The notes below the pieces were generated by a model. That model searched no databases. It saw nothing but the letters and a program-made list of their open reading frames with translations, and was not told where the DNA came from. Shown piece after piece: positions 17,117-26,034 of a DNA stretch of 64,000 nucleotides (the first letter of the stretch is position 1; every line of letters begins with the position of its first letter). This DNA is from Flavobacteriales bacterium (GTDB lineage Bacteria; Bacteroidota; Bacteroidia; Flavobacteriales_E; Vicingaceae), in assembly GCA_020635815.1 (NCBI GenBank), contig JACJZB010000004.1:248001-312000 (forward strand), written 5' to 3'. A program made the position numbers and the translations under genes.

Positions 17117-17936
17117 GCCTAATAATTTGAACCAAAACAATTTAAATATTACTTCACAATCGCCAATTGGAGTTTTTGATTCCGGTTTGGGAGGGTTATC
17201 CATTTGGAAGGAATTGCACGCTTTGTTGCCAAACGAACGAACCATTTATTTAGCCGACAGCAAGAATGCTCCTTATGGTGAAAAATCAAAGCAAGAGATA
17301 ATTGAGTTTAGTATTAAAAACACAGAATATTTAATAGCTAAAGGTTGTAAAATTATTGTGGTAGCGTGCAATACGGCAACTACCAATGCCATAAAAGTTT
17401 TACGTGAAAATTATGATGTACCTTTTATAGGAATTGAACCTGCAATTAAGTCTGCAGCCTTGCAAAGTAAAACCCATAAAATTGGAGTGTTGGCAACCAA
17501 AGGAACATTAAGTAGCGAGTTGTTTATTTCTACCTCTAGCCAATTTAGAGACTCTCAAGACTTTATTGAAGTAGTTGGCAAGGGATTGGTGCAATTAATA
17601 GAAGAAGGGCGAATAAACGAAACAGAAGAGCTTTTAAGCAATTATTTATCACCTATGCTTAAAGCTGATGTAGATAATATTGTGTTGGGTTGTTCGCACT
17701 ACCCTTTTTTAATACCGATTATTAAAAAATTAATCCCCGAACACATAAACATTATTGACTCGGGAATTGCTGTGGCTAAACAAACCAAAAACATTTTAGA
17801 TCAGCACGGATTGTTAGCTAACCAGCCAAAAACAACCGAAAATTATTTTTATACCAATGCTAACCTTTTAGTACTCAAGCAATTTTTAACCCAGATAGAA
17901 ATTACAGAAGGGAATGTATTGTTTGAGGAGTTTTGA
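17115..17936 (+). CDS. murI: Glutamate racemase (MurI)
   Basis: MurI converts L- to D-glutamate for peptidoglycan. The protein (up to 273 residues) has the start SPIGVFDSGLGGLSIWKEL with the catalytic-region Asp, the first catalytic Cys in VACNTATTNA, and the second in LGCSHYPFLIP. No ATG precedes the conserved start. The frame can begin at TTG 17115, inside the T tract of the preceding terminator, or at TTG 17127. The second would leave an untranslated leader just after the terminator. The enzyme itself is certain; the start is not. Confidence 0.95.
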   Translation: MPNNLNQNNLNITSQSPIGVFDSGLGGLSIWKELHALLPNERTIYLADSKNAPYGEKSKQEIIEFSIKNTEYLIAKGCKIIVVACNTATTNAIKVLRENYDVPFIGIEPAIKSAALQSKTHKIGVLATKGTLSSELFISTSSQFRDSQDFIEVVGKGLVQLIEEGRINETEELLSNYLSPMLKADVDNIVLGCSHYPFLIPIIKKLIPEHINIIDSGIAVAKQTKNILDQHGLLANQPKTTENYFYTNANLLVLKQFLTQIEITEGNVLFEEF

Positions 17937-18018
17937 GAGGCGTTGGCATTTTTGTCAAATAGCTTATTAAATTGATTAAAAATACGCTGTGTCACTCTTA
18001 AGTCGTTGGTTACCTATT

Positions 18019-18148
18019 CCGCTGGTGCGAGTTTAGCGTAGCGTAACTCGTTCCATTCATAACACATTAATTTTCAATTCCGCTGTTTTTTCTTTTACAT
18101 ACTGTAACCACAAGTTACACTCCGTTAAACTTGCGGTAGCTAGGGGGA
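18019..18148. repeat. 130-bp direct repeat, left copy
   Basis: It matches 19153-19282 over 130 bp with only two differences seen (both near 18032-18037). It contains the inverted repeats CGAGTT/AACTCG (18028-18033 and 18045-18050) and GTAAC-N5-GTTAC (18104-18118). The stop codon of the DUF6624-like gene (18140-18142) lies inside it. Confidence 0.95.
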
Positions 18149-19057
18149 TATAGCCTTAAAATTCTTCTTTCTATATTTATATGTATTTCTTATTTCGTAA
18201 ACCTTTCTGCTTAAAGCTCCAATTTCCCATCTGTTCTTCAACCTTACTTCTTCATCTTTCTCCTGAGCAATAAAATTCCCCGGAAGAAATGAATTATAAT
18301 TAATCTGTTTATTTTCAAAAAAATATGAATTCTTATCAAAAACTCCAGCTAATAAAGAAGGGTTCAAATTACCTTTAACAATTTCGGTTTTCAATAAATC
18401 AAAATGTTCATCCATCCAATACTGTTTTAAATGCACTAATAAAATAAAAGACCTGCTGTCATTTCCTACTATTTTTCTTCCAGGCCAACCTTTTGTTTTA
18501 ATGATCGAAAAAATCCACTCTCTGTTCAACGAGTCCTGAATTTCTACATACTTATTACCTTCTTCTCTTGTTTCATATTCATCAAGTTGCCTTCTCACTC
18601 TTTGATCTTCTTTACATACAGAATCCAATAATAGATATAAATTAGTATCTATAGAAAATTGATAATTATTATAGGCAAGATTGCATTCTCTTTTTTGTTC
18701 AGCATTTAAAAAGTGATATACCTCATATTTATTAATCATACTACTATCTAATCCCATTTTTATTGACATTAAAAGAAGTTCATAATATTTTTCATTGTTT
18801 CCTTTTCCTAAATAGGCTTGTGCTGTAACCAATAAATCTTCGGGAAAAGGATTAACTACCTCTTTAAAAGCCTTATTCATATAAAAAATGGTGGAATCGT
18901 TATTTGTGTTAAAAATGCCTTGTTGATAAGCTTGTTCAATATTTCTGTAGTATTTGATATAATTATCTGTCTGTGCAATTAAAACTGTGTTAAATAAAAT
19001 ACCCCCTATAACACTTAATTTCTTATTTAAAAATGTCTTTTTATTCATCCTTTTCAT
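18140..19057 (-). CDS. Exported protein resembling DUF6624, bounded by 130-bp direct repeats
   Basis: This 305-residue protein has an N-terminal signal peptide ending VLIA|QT at about 29/30. A helical N-terminal part (about 30-150) may contain TPR-like repeats. The C-terminal region (about 150-270) includes IIKTKGWPGRKIVGNDS, which resembles the DUF6624 family motif (GWP followed by a Gly-containing strand). No function is known. The gene is enclosed by two near-identical 130-bp repeats, and its last codons and TAG stop lie in the left copy. An alternative start three codons in (Met4) is possible. Confidence 0.7.
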   Translation of the reverse strand: MKRMNKKTFLNKKLSVIGGILFNTVLIAQTDNYIKYYRNIEQAYQQGIFNTNNDSTIFYMNKAFKEVVNPFPEDLLVTAQAYLGKGNNEKYYELLLMSIKMGLDSSMINKYEVYHFLNAEQKRECNLAYNNYQFSIDTNLYLLLDSVCKEDQRVRRQLDEYETREEGNKYVEIQDSLNREWIFSIIKTKGWPGRKIVGNDSRSFILLVHLKQYWMDEHFDLLKTEIVKGNLNPSLLAGVFDKNSYFFENKQINYNSFLPGNFIAQEKDEEVRLKNRWEIGALSRKVYEIRNTYKYRKKNFKAISP

Positions 19058-19152
19058 TTATTTTAATTTGAATAAGTTTTCATAATTTAACAATTAAAAT
19101 ACCTACTCTATATTAAATTTTTATCATTGTAGAAAGTGTTTTAGGTATCCCT

Positions 19153-19282
19153 CCGCTGGTGCGAGCTTAGTGTAGCGTAACTCGTTCCATTCATAACACA
19201 TTAATTTTCAATTCCGCTGTTTTTTCTTTTACATACTGTAACCACAAGTTACACTCCGTTAAACTTGCGGTAGCTAGGGGGA
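19153..19282. repeat. 130-bp direct repeat, right copy
   Basis: Same length and orientation as 18019-18148 and about 98% identical by eye. It separates the DUF6624-like gene from bshA. The repeat carries no ORF of its own longer than a few codons. Confidence 0.95.
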
Positions 19283-19318
19283 AAAGTTAGTATAAACATT
19301 TTCATTCGCAACCCAACT

Positions 19319-20452
19319 TTAACTATTCTCATTAATCAAGCTTAAGTATAACTCCTCGTACATCGGTAATATCTTTTTTATATCAAACAATTGAGCCTGA
19401 GCAAAAGCGTTGTTTTTAAAAGTAGTTAAGGTTTCTTCGTTTGCTAAAATTTTAAGTGCATTGTTTGCCATATCTTCAACATCGCCTACATTACTTAAAA
19501 AACCAGAAAAACCTTGTTTGTTAACCTCTGGCAAACCACCAGTGTTAGTAGAGATAACTGGTACTTTTGCAGCCATTGCTTCAAGAGCAGCTAATCCAAA
19601 ACTCTCTGTTTGTGAGGGTAACAAAAATAAATCGGTAGCAGCTAAAACACGTTCGGTATCTTTTACTTTTCCTAAAAATTTAATAGCATCGCAAGCGTGT
19701 AATTCACGACATAATTCTTCCATCTTGTGTCTTTCTGGTCCATCACCAACTAATATTAATTTTGTGGGAGTTTCTTTTCTTACAAGGTCAAATATTTTTA
19801 TAACGTCTTGCACACGTTTTACTTCTCTAAAGTTAGAGATATGAATAAGTACTTTTTCTCCATTTGGAGCGAACGATTTTCTTAAATCATTAGTACACCC
19901 TTTAAAAACTTGCTCTTCTAAGCAAATAAAGTTAGGGATTACGTGTATATCTCTTTTAATGTCAAAATGCTCGTAAGTATCTTGTTTTAAACTTTCAGAA
20001 ACAGCAGTTACAGCATTCGATTCATTAATGGCAAAAGTAATTACAGGCTCAAAAGAAGCATCTTTACCAACTAATGTAATGTCGGTTCCGTGTAAGGTTG
20101 TAATAAACGGTATTGTAATGCCCTCGTTTGCTAAAATATGTTGTGCCATATAAGCCGCAGAGGCATGAGGTATTGCATAATGAACATGCAAAATATCTAG
20201 TTTTTCAAATTTTACTACATCAACTAATTTACTGGTTAGAACTAATTCGTAAGGTTGGTAATCAAACAAAGGGTAATCAGAAACTTTTACCTCATGATAA
20301 AAAATATTTTCCGAAAAAATATCCAAACGTACAGGCTGCTGATAAGTTATAAAATGAACTTTATGTCCTTTACTCGCTAAAGCTTTACCTAATTCTGTTG
20401 CAACAACTCCACTTCCCCCAAATGTTGGGTAACACACTATTCCTATATTCAT
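19319..20452 (-). CDS. bshA: N-acetyl-alpha-D-glucosaminyl L-malate synthase (BshA)
   Basis: BshA is the GT4 glycosyltransferase that joins UDP-GlcNAc to L-malate, the first step of bacillithiol synthesis. The 377-residue sequence begins NIGIVCYPTFGGSGVVATELG and contains HVHYAIPHASAAYM and TLHGTDITLVG. The nucleotide-sugar site SNFREVKRVQDVI is in the second domain, and the GT4 EX7E-type region is QTESFGLAALEAMAAKVPVI. bshB and bshC are not in the window, so whether the pathway is complete must be judged from the rest of the genome. Confidence 0.95.
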   Translation of the reverse strand: MNIGIVCYPTFGGSGVVATELGKALASKGHKVHFITYQQPVRLDIFSENIFYHEVKVSDYPLFDYQPYELVLTSKLVDVVKFEKLDILHVHYAIPHASAAYMAQHILANEGITIPFITTLHGTDITLVGKDASFEPVITFAINESNAVTAVSESLKQDTYEHFDIKRDIHVIPNFICLEEQVFKGCTNDLRKSFAPNGEKVLIHISNFREVKRVQDVIKIFDLVRKETPTKLILVGDGPERHKMEELCRELHACDAIKFLGKVKDTERVLAATDLFLLPSQTESFGLAALEAMAAKVPVISTNTGGLPEVNKQGFSGFLSNVGDVEDMANNALKILANEETLTTFKNNAFAQAQLFDIKKILPMYEELYLSLINENS

Positions 20453-20476
20453 TTACTAAGTTTTATATGAAAATTT

Positions 20477-20564
20477 GTCCATTCGAGTGTTTTTGATTTT
20501 TGTTCTCGATACTTCCAAAAGTTTTTGGGAACTCGAACTGACAAAATCAAAAAAATATCGAGAA
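20477..20564. repeat. Dispersed palindromic repeat, copy B (rearranged)
   Basis: It contains GTCCATTCGAGTG at 20477-20489, TTCTCGATAC at 20503-20512, ACTCGAACTGAC at 20531-20542, and TATCGAGAA at 20556-20564. These are the same words as the copy at 21.2 kb, in a different order. It lies between bshA and the next minus-strand gene. Confidence 0.8.
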
Positions 20565-20584
20565 TAGAATTTTCTATTTTAAAA

Positions 20585-21097
20585 TCATTTTATTTTTTTT
20601 AATATTTTATTTCCTCTACTTTTTATCCCCGAACTTCCGTTAGGTATAAGGTTTTCGATACTTATTTTTAATTCGTTTTTTATATCTGGATATTGCTTAC
20701 TCAGATTGTATGCAATGGTCATGCTAAATGCTTTTATAGCTATTGGCTGATTAACATCAGTTAAAAAATCAAAACACCGATTTAAAATAGCTCCTTGATG
20801 TTTTTCTGGTATATCAGTAAATTGTAAGGCTCTTAAAATGTTTCTGGTAATAGCATTGTGGTTGTTTGGTTTGTGTAGTTCATTTATAAAAACATCAAAA
20901 TAGTTAACCAAAAGTGGTGGTTTTTTTTGTGCTATAAAACTAAGAGGCCATGCTGCTCTTTGAGTTATTCTAATAGGGCCAGCTACAAATGTTTGCATAA
21001 ACTCATCCATTTGGTGAGGATTTTCACAAATTTCATTTACAATTAAATTTGTTGTGGCTTTCGAATGCTCGTTTTCTAACAAGGTTCTAAAATTCAT
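20585..21097 (-). CDS. Conserved hypothetical protein, probably HEAT-like helical
   Basis: This 170-residue protein has no signal peptide or membrane segment. It is almost entirely helical with regularly spaced hydrophobic positions (for example ITRNILRALQFTDIP, KAFSMTIAYNLSKQYPDIK), suggesting HEAT/ARM-like repeats and a scaffold role. The N-terminus NFRTLLENEHSKATTNLIV and the RAAWPLSF segment look conserved in character, but I cannot name the family. It ends in a Lys-rich tail. It stands alone between two copies of the dispersed palindromic repeat. Confidence 0.75.
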   Translation of the reverse strand: MNFRTLLENEHSKATTNLIVNEICENPHQMDEFMQTFVAGPIRITQRAAWPLSFIAQKKPPLLVNYFDVFINELHKPNNHNAITRNILRALQFTDIPEKHQGAILNRCFDFLTDVNQPIAIKAFSMTIAYNLSKQYPDIKNELKISIENLIPNGSSGIKSRGNKILKKIK

Positions 21098-21223
21098 GGT
21101 TTAAAGTTAGGATTTTACTTCAATTAATATTTTTAAAACTTTAGTAACTTTGGGTAAATTTATTGGTACAATACAAAAGCTAATAAACGTGAATTTGATG
21201 TATGTATTTCGAAAAGTAAAAAG

Positions 21224-21331
21224 TGTCCGTTCGAGTGAAATTCTATAGGAATTTTGTATCGAGAACAACTTTTTACTAGGAAATCATTGATTCTCGATAC
21301 TCCCGAAAGCTTTCGGTAACTCGAATTGACA
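21224..21331. repeat. Dispersed palindromic repeat, full-length copy C
   Basis: This 108-bp unit has terminal inverted repeats GTCCGTTCGAGT and AACTCGAATTGAC, an inner inverted pair GTATCGAGAA/TTCTCGATAC, and a perfect CCGAAAGCTTTCGG palindrome near the right end. It can fold into a long cruciform-like structure and carries no ORF. Copies A and B share its words. Confidence 0.85.
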
Positions 21332-21375
21332 ATAATTTATATAAAAACTCCGTTAGTTCAATAAAATAACGAATT

Positions 21376-21663
21376 ATGCAAACGCCTAAAATCCCTTCAT
21401 TTTTTAAATCAAAAAAGCCAGATCAATTTTATTTTGAACCTCGCTATTATGATGCTCGAAAAGAGAAAATGAAAGAACGATACGATAGGATTGCAAAAGA
21501 GGTTAGTAACGAACAATCAGATAAAACAGACACAGAAGTTTTTAGGTCGAATTTAAGAGAAAGTTGGGCTGCCAACAGACGCCAAAAAACAGGGTTTAAT
21601 TACCGTGTATTGTTTTATATTGTGATTTTAACTGGGTTGGCTTATTATTACTTATTTAGATAA
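21376..21663 (+). CDS. Small tail-anchored membrane protein with FEPRYYD motif
   Basis: This 95-residue protein has an N-terminal FYFEPRYYDARKEKMKERY motif (about 18-36), a charged middle, and one C-terminal membrane segment at about 77-94. Small Flavobacteriales proteins with an F-x-PRYYD motif and a C-terminal membrane helix are often mislabelled riboflavin synthase subunit beta. I see no riboflavin synthase features here. Function unknown. It is convergent with the RemB-like gene, with 3 bp between the stop codons. Confidence 0.75.
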   Translation: MQTPKIPSFFKSKKPDQFYFEPRYYDARKEKMKERYDRIAKEVSNEQSDKTDTEVFRSNLRESWAANRRQKTGFNYRVLFYIVILTGLAYYYLFR

Positions 21664-21666
21664 AAC

Positions 21667-23274
21667 TTAATTATCAAAATACTGATTAATCAAGGCTGTT
21701 TTTATCCCAAAAGTTACCCAGTTTGAAGAACTGTTTGCATAATCGTTTTTAACCATTCTATTATTTACACCCAACTGAATAATGGTTTGCATTTTTGGGT
21801 TTAAAACAAACGATACTTTTAAAGAATTATTCATGATTTTAGTGTTAATTCCACCACCAATATTATAGCCATAATCTTTTTCTCTTTCGTTGTAGGGTTG
21901 ATAAATATTTTGTCCTACACTAAAGTTATTACTGTCTATTCCAACAGAGGCTAATGAAGTCATTGCTTCAAAAATCCAACGTTTTTTGTGGTAAGTAATA
22001 CCTCCAACTACTTCCGTAAAATTAGCGCCTAAAGGATGAGCCAAAGGAGAATTGAAATGCCCATAATTTTGTAAGGTATTTAAGCTACTTGCTTCTTGAT
22101 AATAGCTATAAGTAAACGGGCGAACGATATTGTATTCAGCTTGTACTTTTAAATTATTAATTCCTAAAAAGTCGTACGATTTAAACCCTAATTGGATAGC
22201 ATATTTATTTGCCCACCAACCGTTATTGTCTTTTAGTTCTTTTAATAAAAATTCGTCTAACAGCACTTGGCTATAAAGTATGTTTTTCTTTTTGATTTTA
22301 AATTTTAAACTACCTCCAAGTAAAGCATTGTCAGCCGAGCCTTGGTGATATTCTGCTGGACGTAAAAACAAAACCGGGTTTAAGTAACTTAAATCATAAC
22401 CACGGTAATAATTATCTTCTTGTGCTTGAAAAACTATACTTTCAAAAAAACCAATGTTTAACCATTTTGTGGCATTATAACTTAAGTAATGAATGGTAGC
22501 AAATTTTTGGCGGTAGTCGGCATAGTTACCATCCGAGTAATTGATGTCTTGAAAGTTGGTGTATAATGCCATGTACTTAATTTTCCAAATGTTTGCAGTA
22601 ACTTTTAAATAAGGATAACTGTTGGCGTAATCACTTAGTAATAAAGAACGATAACCATCACCAATAAAATGTTTGCCTACACCGGCTTGTATGGTAAAAA
22701 TATCATCAGGAGTAAAGGTTACATTACCTTGATAATACATGGCTTGGTTGTTTTTTGTATAGCCATAGCCTTGCCCTGCATGTTGCGATTTTAAAAGTAA
22801 GTCGATATGGCTTGGATATTCAGATTTATCAGCAATAAAAGCAAATTGCCCGCTCCATTTTTTACCTAAATAAGTTTTAAGATTTAAGCCAAAAGCAATT
22901 TCATTTAAATTTCTTGACTCTTTTTCACCTTTTTCAATTCCTCCTCCAAGATTAATTATTGGAGAAGCAAGTATTGCTAGTTCTTTGTCAATATCAGTTT
23001 TTGGAATTGCTGAATTCATCAAAACCTTAACAAAACCTGAATTGGTGTTTACATTTAGATGGTAAATAGTTGAATCGTAACTAAAACTTCGATTTAATTC
23101 ATTTGTAGAATAGGGCTGAATACTCGGATGCGAATTTACCGCAGTATCTATTTGTTTTTTAAACAAAAGTTCCCAAGTTCTATTGTTAGAAACGTTATAG
23201 TTTTGTGCCTTTACTAAATCAGTAAAGAAAAGAACTAGAATAAGGGTTAATATGTGCTTTGTTATTTTGATGAT
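21667..23274 (-). CDS. RemB/Wzi-like outer-membrane beta-barrel protein (copy 1)
   Basis: This large outer-membrane barrel has the motif GKHFIGDGYRSLLLSDYANSYPYLK, typical of proteins annotated as gliding-motility protein RemB or capsule-assembly Wzi-like. The first usual start codon is a TTG at 23166, which would give 499 residues without a signal peptide. The same frame stays open upstream and encodes a textbook signal sequence (IIKITKHILTLILVLFF, cleavage VKA|QN), but contains no ATG, GTG or TTG. The start is therefore placed at the ATC codons at 23272-23274 as a working choice. It overlaps the wecA stop and is a paralogue of the gene at 24330. Confidence 0.75.
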   Translation of the reverse strand: MIKITKHILTLILVLFFTDLVKAQNYNVSNNRTWELLFKKQIDTAVNSHPSIQPYSTNELNRSFSYDSTIYHLNVNTNSGFVKVLMNSAIPKTDIDKELAILASPIINLGGGIEKGEKESRNLNEIAFGLNLKTYLGKKWSGQFAFIADKSEYPSHIDLLLKSQHAGQGYGYTKNNQAMYYQGNVTFTPDDIFTIQAGVGKHFIGDGYRSLLLSDYANSYPYLKVTANIWKIKYMALYTNFQDINYSDGNYADYRQKFATIHYLSYNATKWLNIGFFESIVFQAQEDNYYRGYDLSYLNPVLFLRPAEYHQGSADNALLGGSLKFKIKKKNILYSQVLLDEFLLKELKDNNGWWANKYAIQLGFKSYDFLGINNLKVQAEYNIVRPFTYSYYQEASSLNTLQNYGHFNSPLAHPLGANFTEVVGGITYHKKRWIFEAMTSLASVGIDSNNFSVGQNIYQPYNEREKDYGYNIGGGINTKIMNNSLKVSFVLNPKMQTIIQLGVNNRMVKNDYANSSSNWVTFGIKTALINQYFDN

Positions 23275-24317
23275 GCTTTTTTTAAGGATAAGAAAAATGG
23301 AATTTGTACAGTAATTAAAACTGCAGTTATAATTACAAAAAAGGTATAACTAGGATTAAATTGTTGGGAAATAATAGCTGCTCCAACTACCAATAAATTA
23401 AAGATGTAAATAATAATTACAGTTTGCTTTTGGGATAAACCTAAGTCGATTAATCGATGGTGAATGTGGTTTCTGTCGGCAGTAAAAGGAGATATTCCTT
23501 TCATTGCTCGTAGTGTAAAAACTCTTATGGTATCGGTTAAAGGATAAACTAAAATACACATGGCTAAAATAGGTTTAGAAATGTGGTTTATTGCATCTGG
23601 TAATACTAAGGTAGAATCATATTCAACCAATTCAATGGCTAAAACTGCAATTAAAAAACCAATAGTTAGAGAGCCAGAATCGCCCATAAATATTTTAGCT
23701 GGATTAAAATTAAAAATTAAGAAACCAAGCAACCCTCCTGCTAAAGCAAACGAGATAACAGCATACGTTAAATCACCAGCAAAATAAAACCATAAGCCAA
23801 ACAAAGTTGAAGCAATTAATCCAACACCAGAAGCGAGTCCATCAAGTCCATCAATTAGATTAAAAGCATTAATTACAACGATGTAAGTAAATACGGATAA
23901 CATTATTCCAGCCCAATCAGGAATTTCACGTACTCCAAATAAGCCATGCAAACTGGTTAATCTAACATCAGCCATTAAAACCATAATAAAGGCAACAAAA
24001 AGGTTGGCAGCTAATTTTTTAACAGGAGCTGTTCCAATAATATCGTCTTTCATTCCCACAAAAAACATAATTAACATTGCTGGAACTAAAAATTTAACAA
24101 CGCCAATTTCTTTAGAGGGTAGCCACAATAAAAAAGAGAAAAGTGTTCCTGCAAAAATCATCATTCCTCCCATTGATGGAGTGCTTTCTTTGTGAAGTTT
24201 TCTGTCTTCAGAAGGTTCATCAAACAAGTGTTTCTTTTTAGCAACGGTAATAAACGATGGTGTTGCTAATAAAACAATCATAAATGAGGTTAATATAGGA
24301 AGTAATAATATTGCCAT
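23262..24317 (-). CDS. wecA: WecA/MraY-type undecaprenyl-phosphate glycosyl-1-phosphate transferase
   Basis: This 351-residue polytopic inner-membrane enzyme transfers a sugar 1-phosphate, probably GlcNAc-1-P, to undecaprenyl phosphate to start a surface polysaccharide. It has about ten membrane segments and the catalytic motifs KLHKESTPSMGGMMIF, NAFNLIDGLDGLASG and KIFMGDSGSLTIGF. The cytoplasmic FTADRNHIHHRLIDLG with HIHH distinguishes WecA/TagO from MraY. It lies between two RemB/Wzi-like barrels on the same strand, which suggests a surface polysaccharide export or attachment unit. Confidence 0.92.
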   Translation of the reverse strand: MAILLLPILTSFMIVLLATPSFITVAKKKHLFDEPSEDRKLHKESTPSMGGMMIFAGTLFSFLLWLPSKEIGVVKFLVPAMLIMFFVGMKDDIIGTAPVKKLAANLFVAFIMVLMADVRLTSLHGLFGVREIPDWAGIMLSVFTYIVVINAFNLIDGLDGLASGVGLIASTLFGLWFYFAGDLTYAVISFALAGGLLGFLIFNFNPAKIFMGDSGSLTIGFLIAVLAIELVEYDSTLVLPDAINHISKPILAMCILVYPLTDTIRVFTLRAMKGISPFTADRNHIHHRLIDLGLSQKQTVIIIYIFNLLVVGAAIISQQFNPSYTFFVIITAVLITVQIPFFLSLKKASSK

Positions 24318-24329
24318 AATTGAATTATA

Positions 24330-25886
24330 TTAAAAATCGTAATATAAATTTCGTAATGATGTTTTAACTGAAAAATAAATATAGTTTGTTTTATTTTCTG
24401 AAACGTCCGTTTTTTCAACCCTATTTGTTCCTCCAACACTAAACGATAAGTTTGTTTTAGGATTTATGATGTAACCTAAATGTGCTTGTAATACAGTTAA
24501 CGTAGCATCATATCCTTGTATTGAACTCGGAATTGTTGTGATGTATTCTGCTAAATTAATTTTTGCTTGTGTAAATACTCTTTTATGTTTGTAATTGGCA
24601 ATACCTATAATTTCATTAAAATTTGTTCCGTAAGGGTGAGCTAAAGCTTGATTATAATGGGTGTAATCTTGTAATATATTTTGGTTTAACTGATAAGTTG
24701 ATGGTGAAACCGTGTTGTATTCTGCTTGAAGTGTTAGGTTTTTAATTCCATAAAATTTAACGCCAGCTTGTAAGCCAACTTGTGCATCTTTTTGCTTACC
24801 ATCATAAACAGTTTGGTGATAAAGCACAGTTTTAAAAGGAAGTTTAATTTTTAAATTTAATCCTATAATAGAGTGGTCATCTTTATTAAATCCAGTTGTA
24901 AGTGTGTTTACAAAAGGGACAGGATTTAATTGTCGGTATTCAAAAGGTAAAGTGCCAGTTGAGTCTTCTGTTTGCCATATTGTTGATTCAAATAGCCCAA
25001 TGTTTAGCCACTTTGTTGCTAGCCAATTTATATAGTGTGTTGACATACTTTTTCGTTGAAACAAACTTTCTGGGACAGAGCCATCAGGTCTTCTGTTAAG
25101 ATTGGTTAAAGAAGCATGAAGTTTTGTAAACTGGAATTTACCTTTCCCGAAAACAGCAGTAGCTTTTAAATAAGGATAGTTAGTAGCTACATCGGAAAGC
25201 AATAAAGAACGATAACCATCACCAATAAAATGTTTGCCATTTCCTAATTGTAAGTTTAAAAATTTAACTGGTGTGTAAGAAATGTAAGAAGAAGAGTAAG
25301 CATAATCAAAGCCATTAATTTTAAAGTTCTTAACTCTTCCTTGTCCAGTAGCAACTCCTGTTTCTTTTACATTTTGTGTTATGTAGTTTGGAAAAAATGA
25401 TTGGGTTTCATAAACTGATGTCAGGAATGAAAATTTAGTTCCAATATTTCCTTTTACCAATAATCCTCTAGTATTTGTATAGATTTTTTGTTTGTTTGGT
25501 GACTTGTCTTCAGTATCTACCCCAAACTCAGCATTTAAAAGAGGGTCGATAGTTAGATAAAACTTACCAGTATCTACCACTAAAAAATTTTGATGAAACA
25601 TCGATTTTCCCATCCATTTAAAAAAGTTTCGAGGTTTTTTAGAGGGTTTAGAAATGTTAAATAAGTAGCTATTTTTTTCGGTTTCAGATAACCAAGTTAG
25701 TGAATCATTAATACTAATTTGAGATTTTAAAATAGGCTGTGATGAGGTGTGTGTAGAAGAATTGTACTCATCAAAAGCTTTAAAGTTAGTTAAATTAAAT
25801 TCTCTATTTAATGGCAGGTTTTGTTGTTGCGAAAACCCAACAAGCCCAATTAACAGAAATAGTATTGTAACTAAATTATTCTTCAT
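24330..25886 (-). CDS. RemB/Wzi-like outer-membrane beta-barrel protein (copy 2)
   Basis: This 518-residue barrel has a signal peptide (VGFS|QQ at about 19/20) and the motif GKHFIGDGYRSLLLSDVATNYPYLK. It aligns along its length with the product of 21667-23274, and 38 bp of DNA over the motif are identical (25200-25237 against 22640-22677). It ends 12 bp before the wecA start. RemB-type proteins have been linked to gliding and Wzi to capsule attachment; neither role can be settled from sequence alone. Confidence 0.82.
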   Translation of the reverse strand: MKNNLVTILFLLIGLVGFSQQQNLPLNREFNLTNFKAFDEYNSSTHTSSQPILKSQISINDSLTWLSETEKNSYLFNISKPSKKPRNFFKWMGKSMFHQNFLVVDTGKFYLTIDPLLNAEFGVDTEDKSPNKQKIYTNTRGLLVKGNIGTKFSFLTSVYETQSFFPNYITQNVKETGVATGQGRVKNFKINGFDYAYSSSYISYTPVKFLNLQLGNGKHFIGDGYRSLLLSDVATNYPYLKATAVFGKGKFQFTKLHASLTNLNRRPDGSVPESLFQRKSMSTHYINWLATKWLNIGLFESTIWQTEDSTGTLPFEYRQLNPVPFVNTLTTGFNKDDHSIIGLNLKIKLPFKTVLYHQTVYDGKQKDAQVGLQAGVKFYGIKNLTLQAEYNTVSPSTYQLNQNILQDYTHYNQALAHPYGTNFNEIIGIANYKHKRVFTQAKINLAEYITTIPSSIQGYDATLTVLQAHLGYIINPKTNLSFSVGGTNRVEKTDVSENKTNYIYFSVKTSLRNLYYDF

Positions 25887-26034
25887 TTTAAATATTGTTG
25901 AAGATGTGCTTGAGCAGCATTTTCAACTGGCATTTTACACGATTTATTTTAAAGATACGTTTATCATTGTCATTCAGTTTGTTTTCCTATACTTATTCGT
26001 AAAGGTAATTTACTTTTTTAAATACTATTATTCA

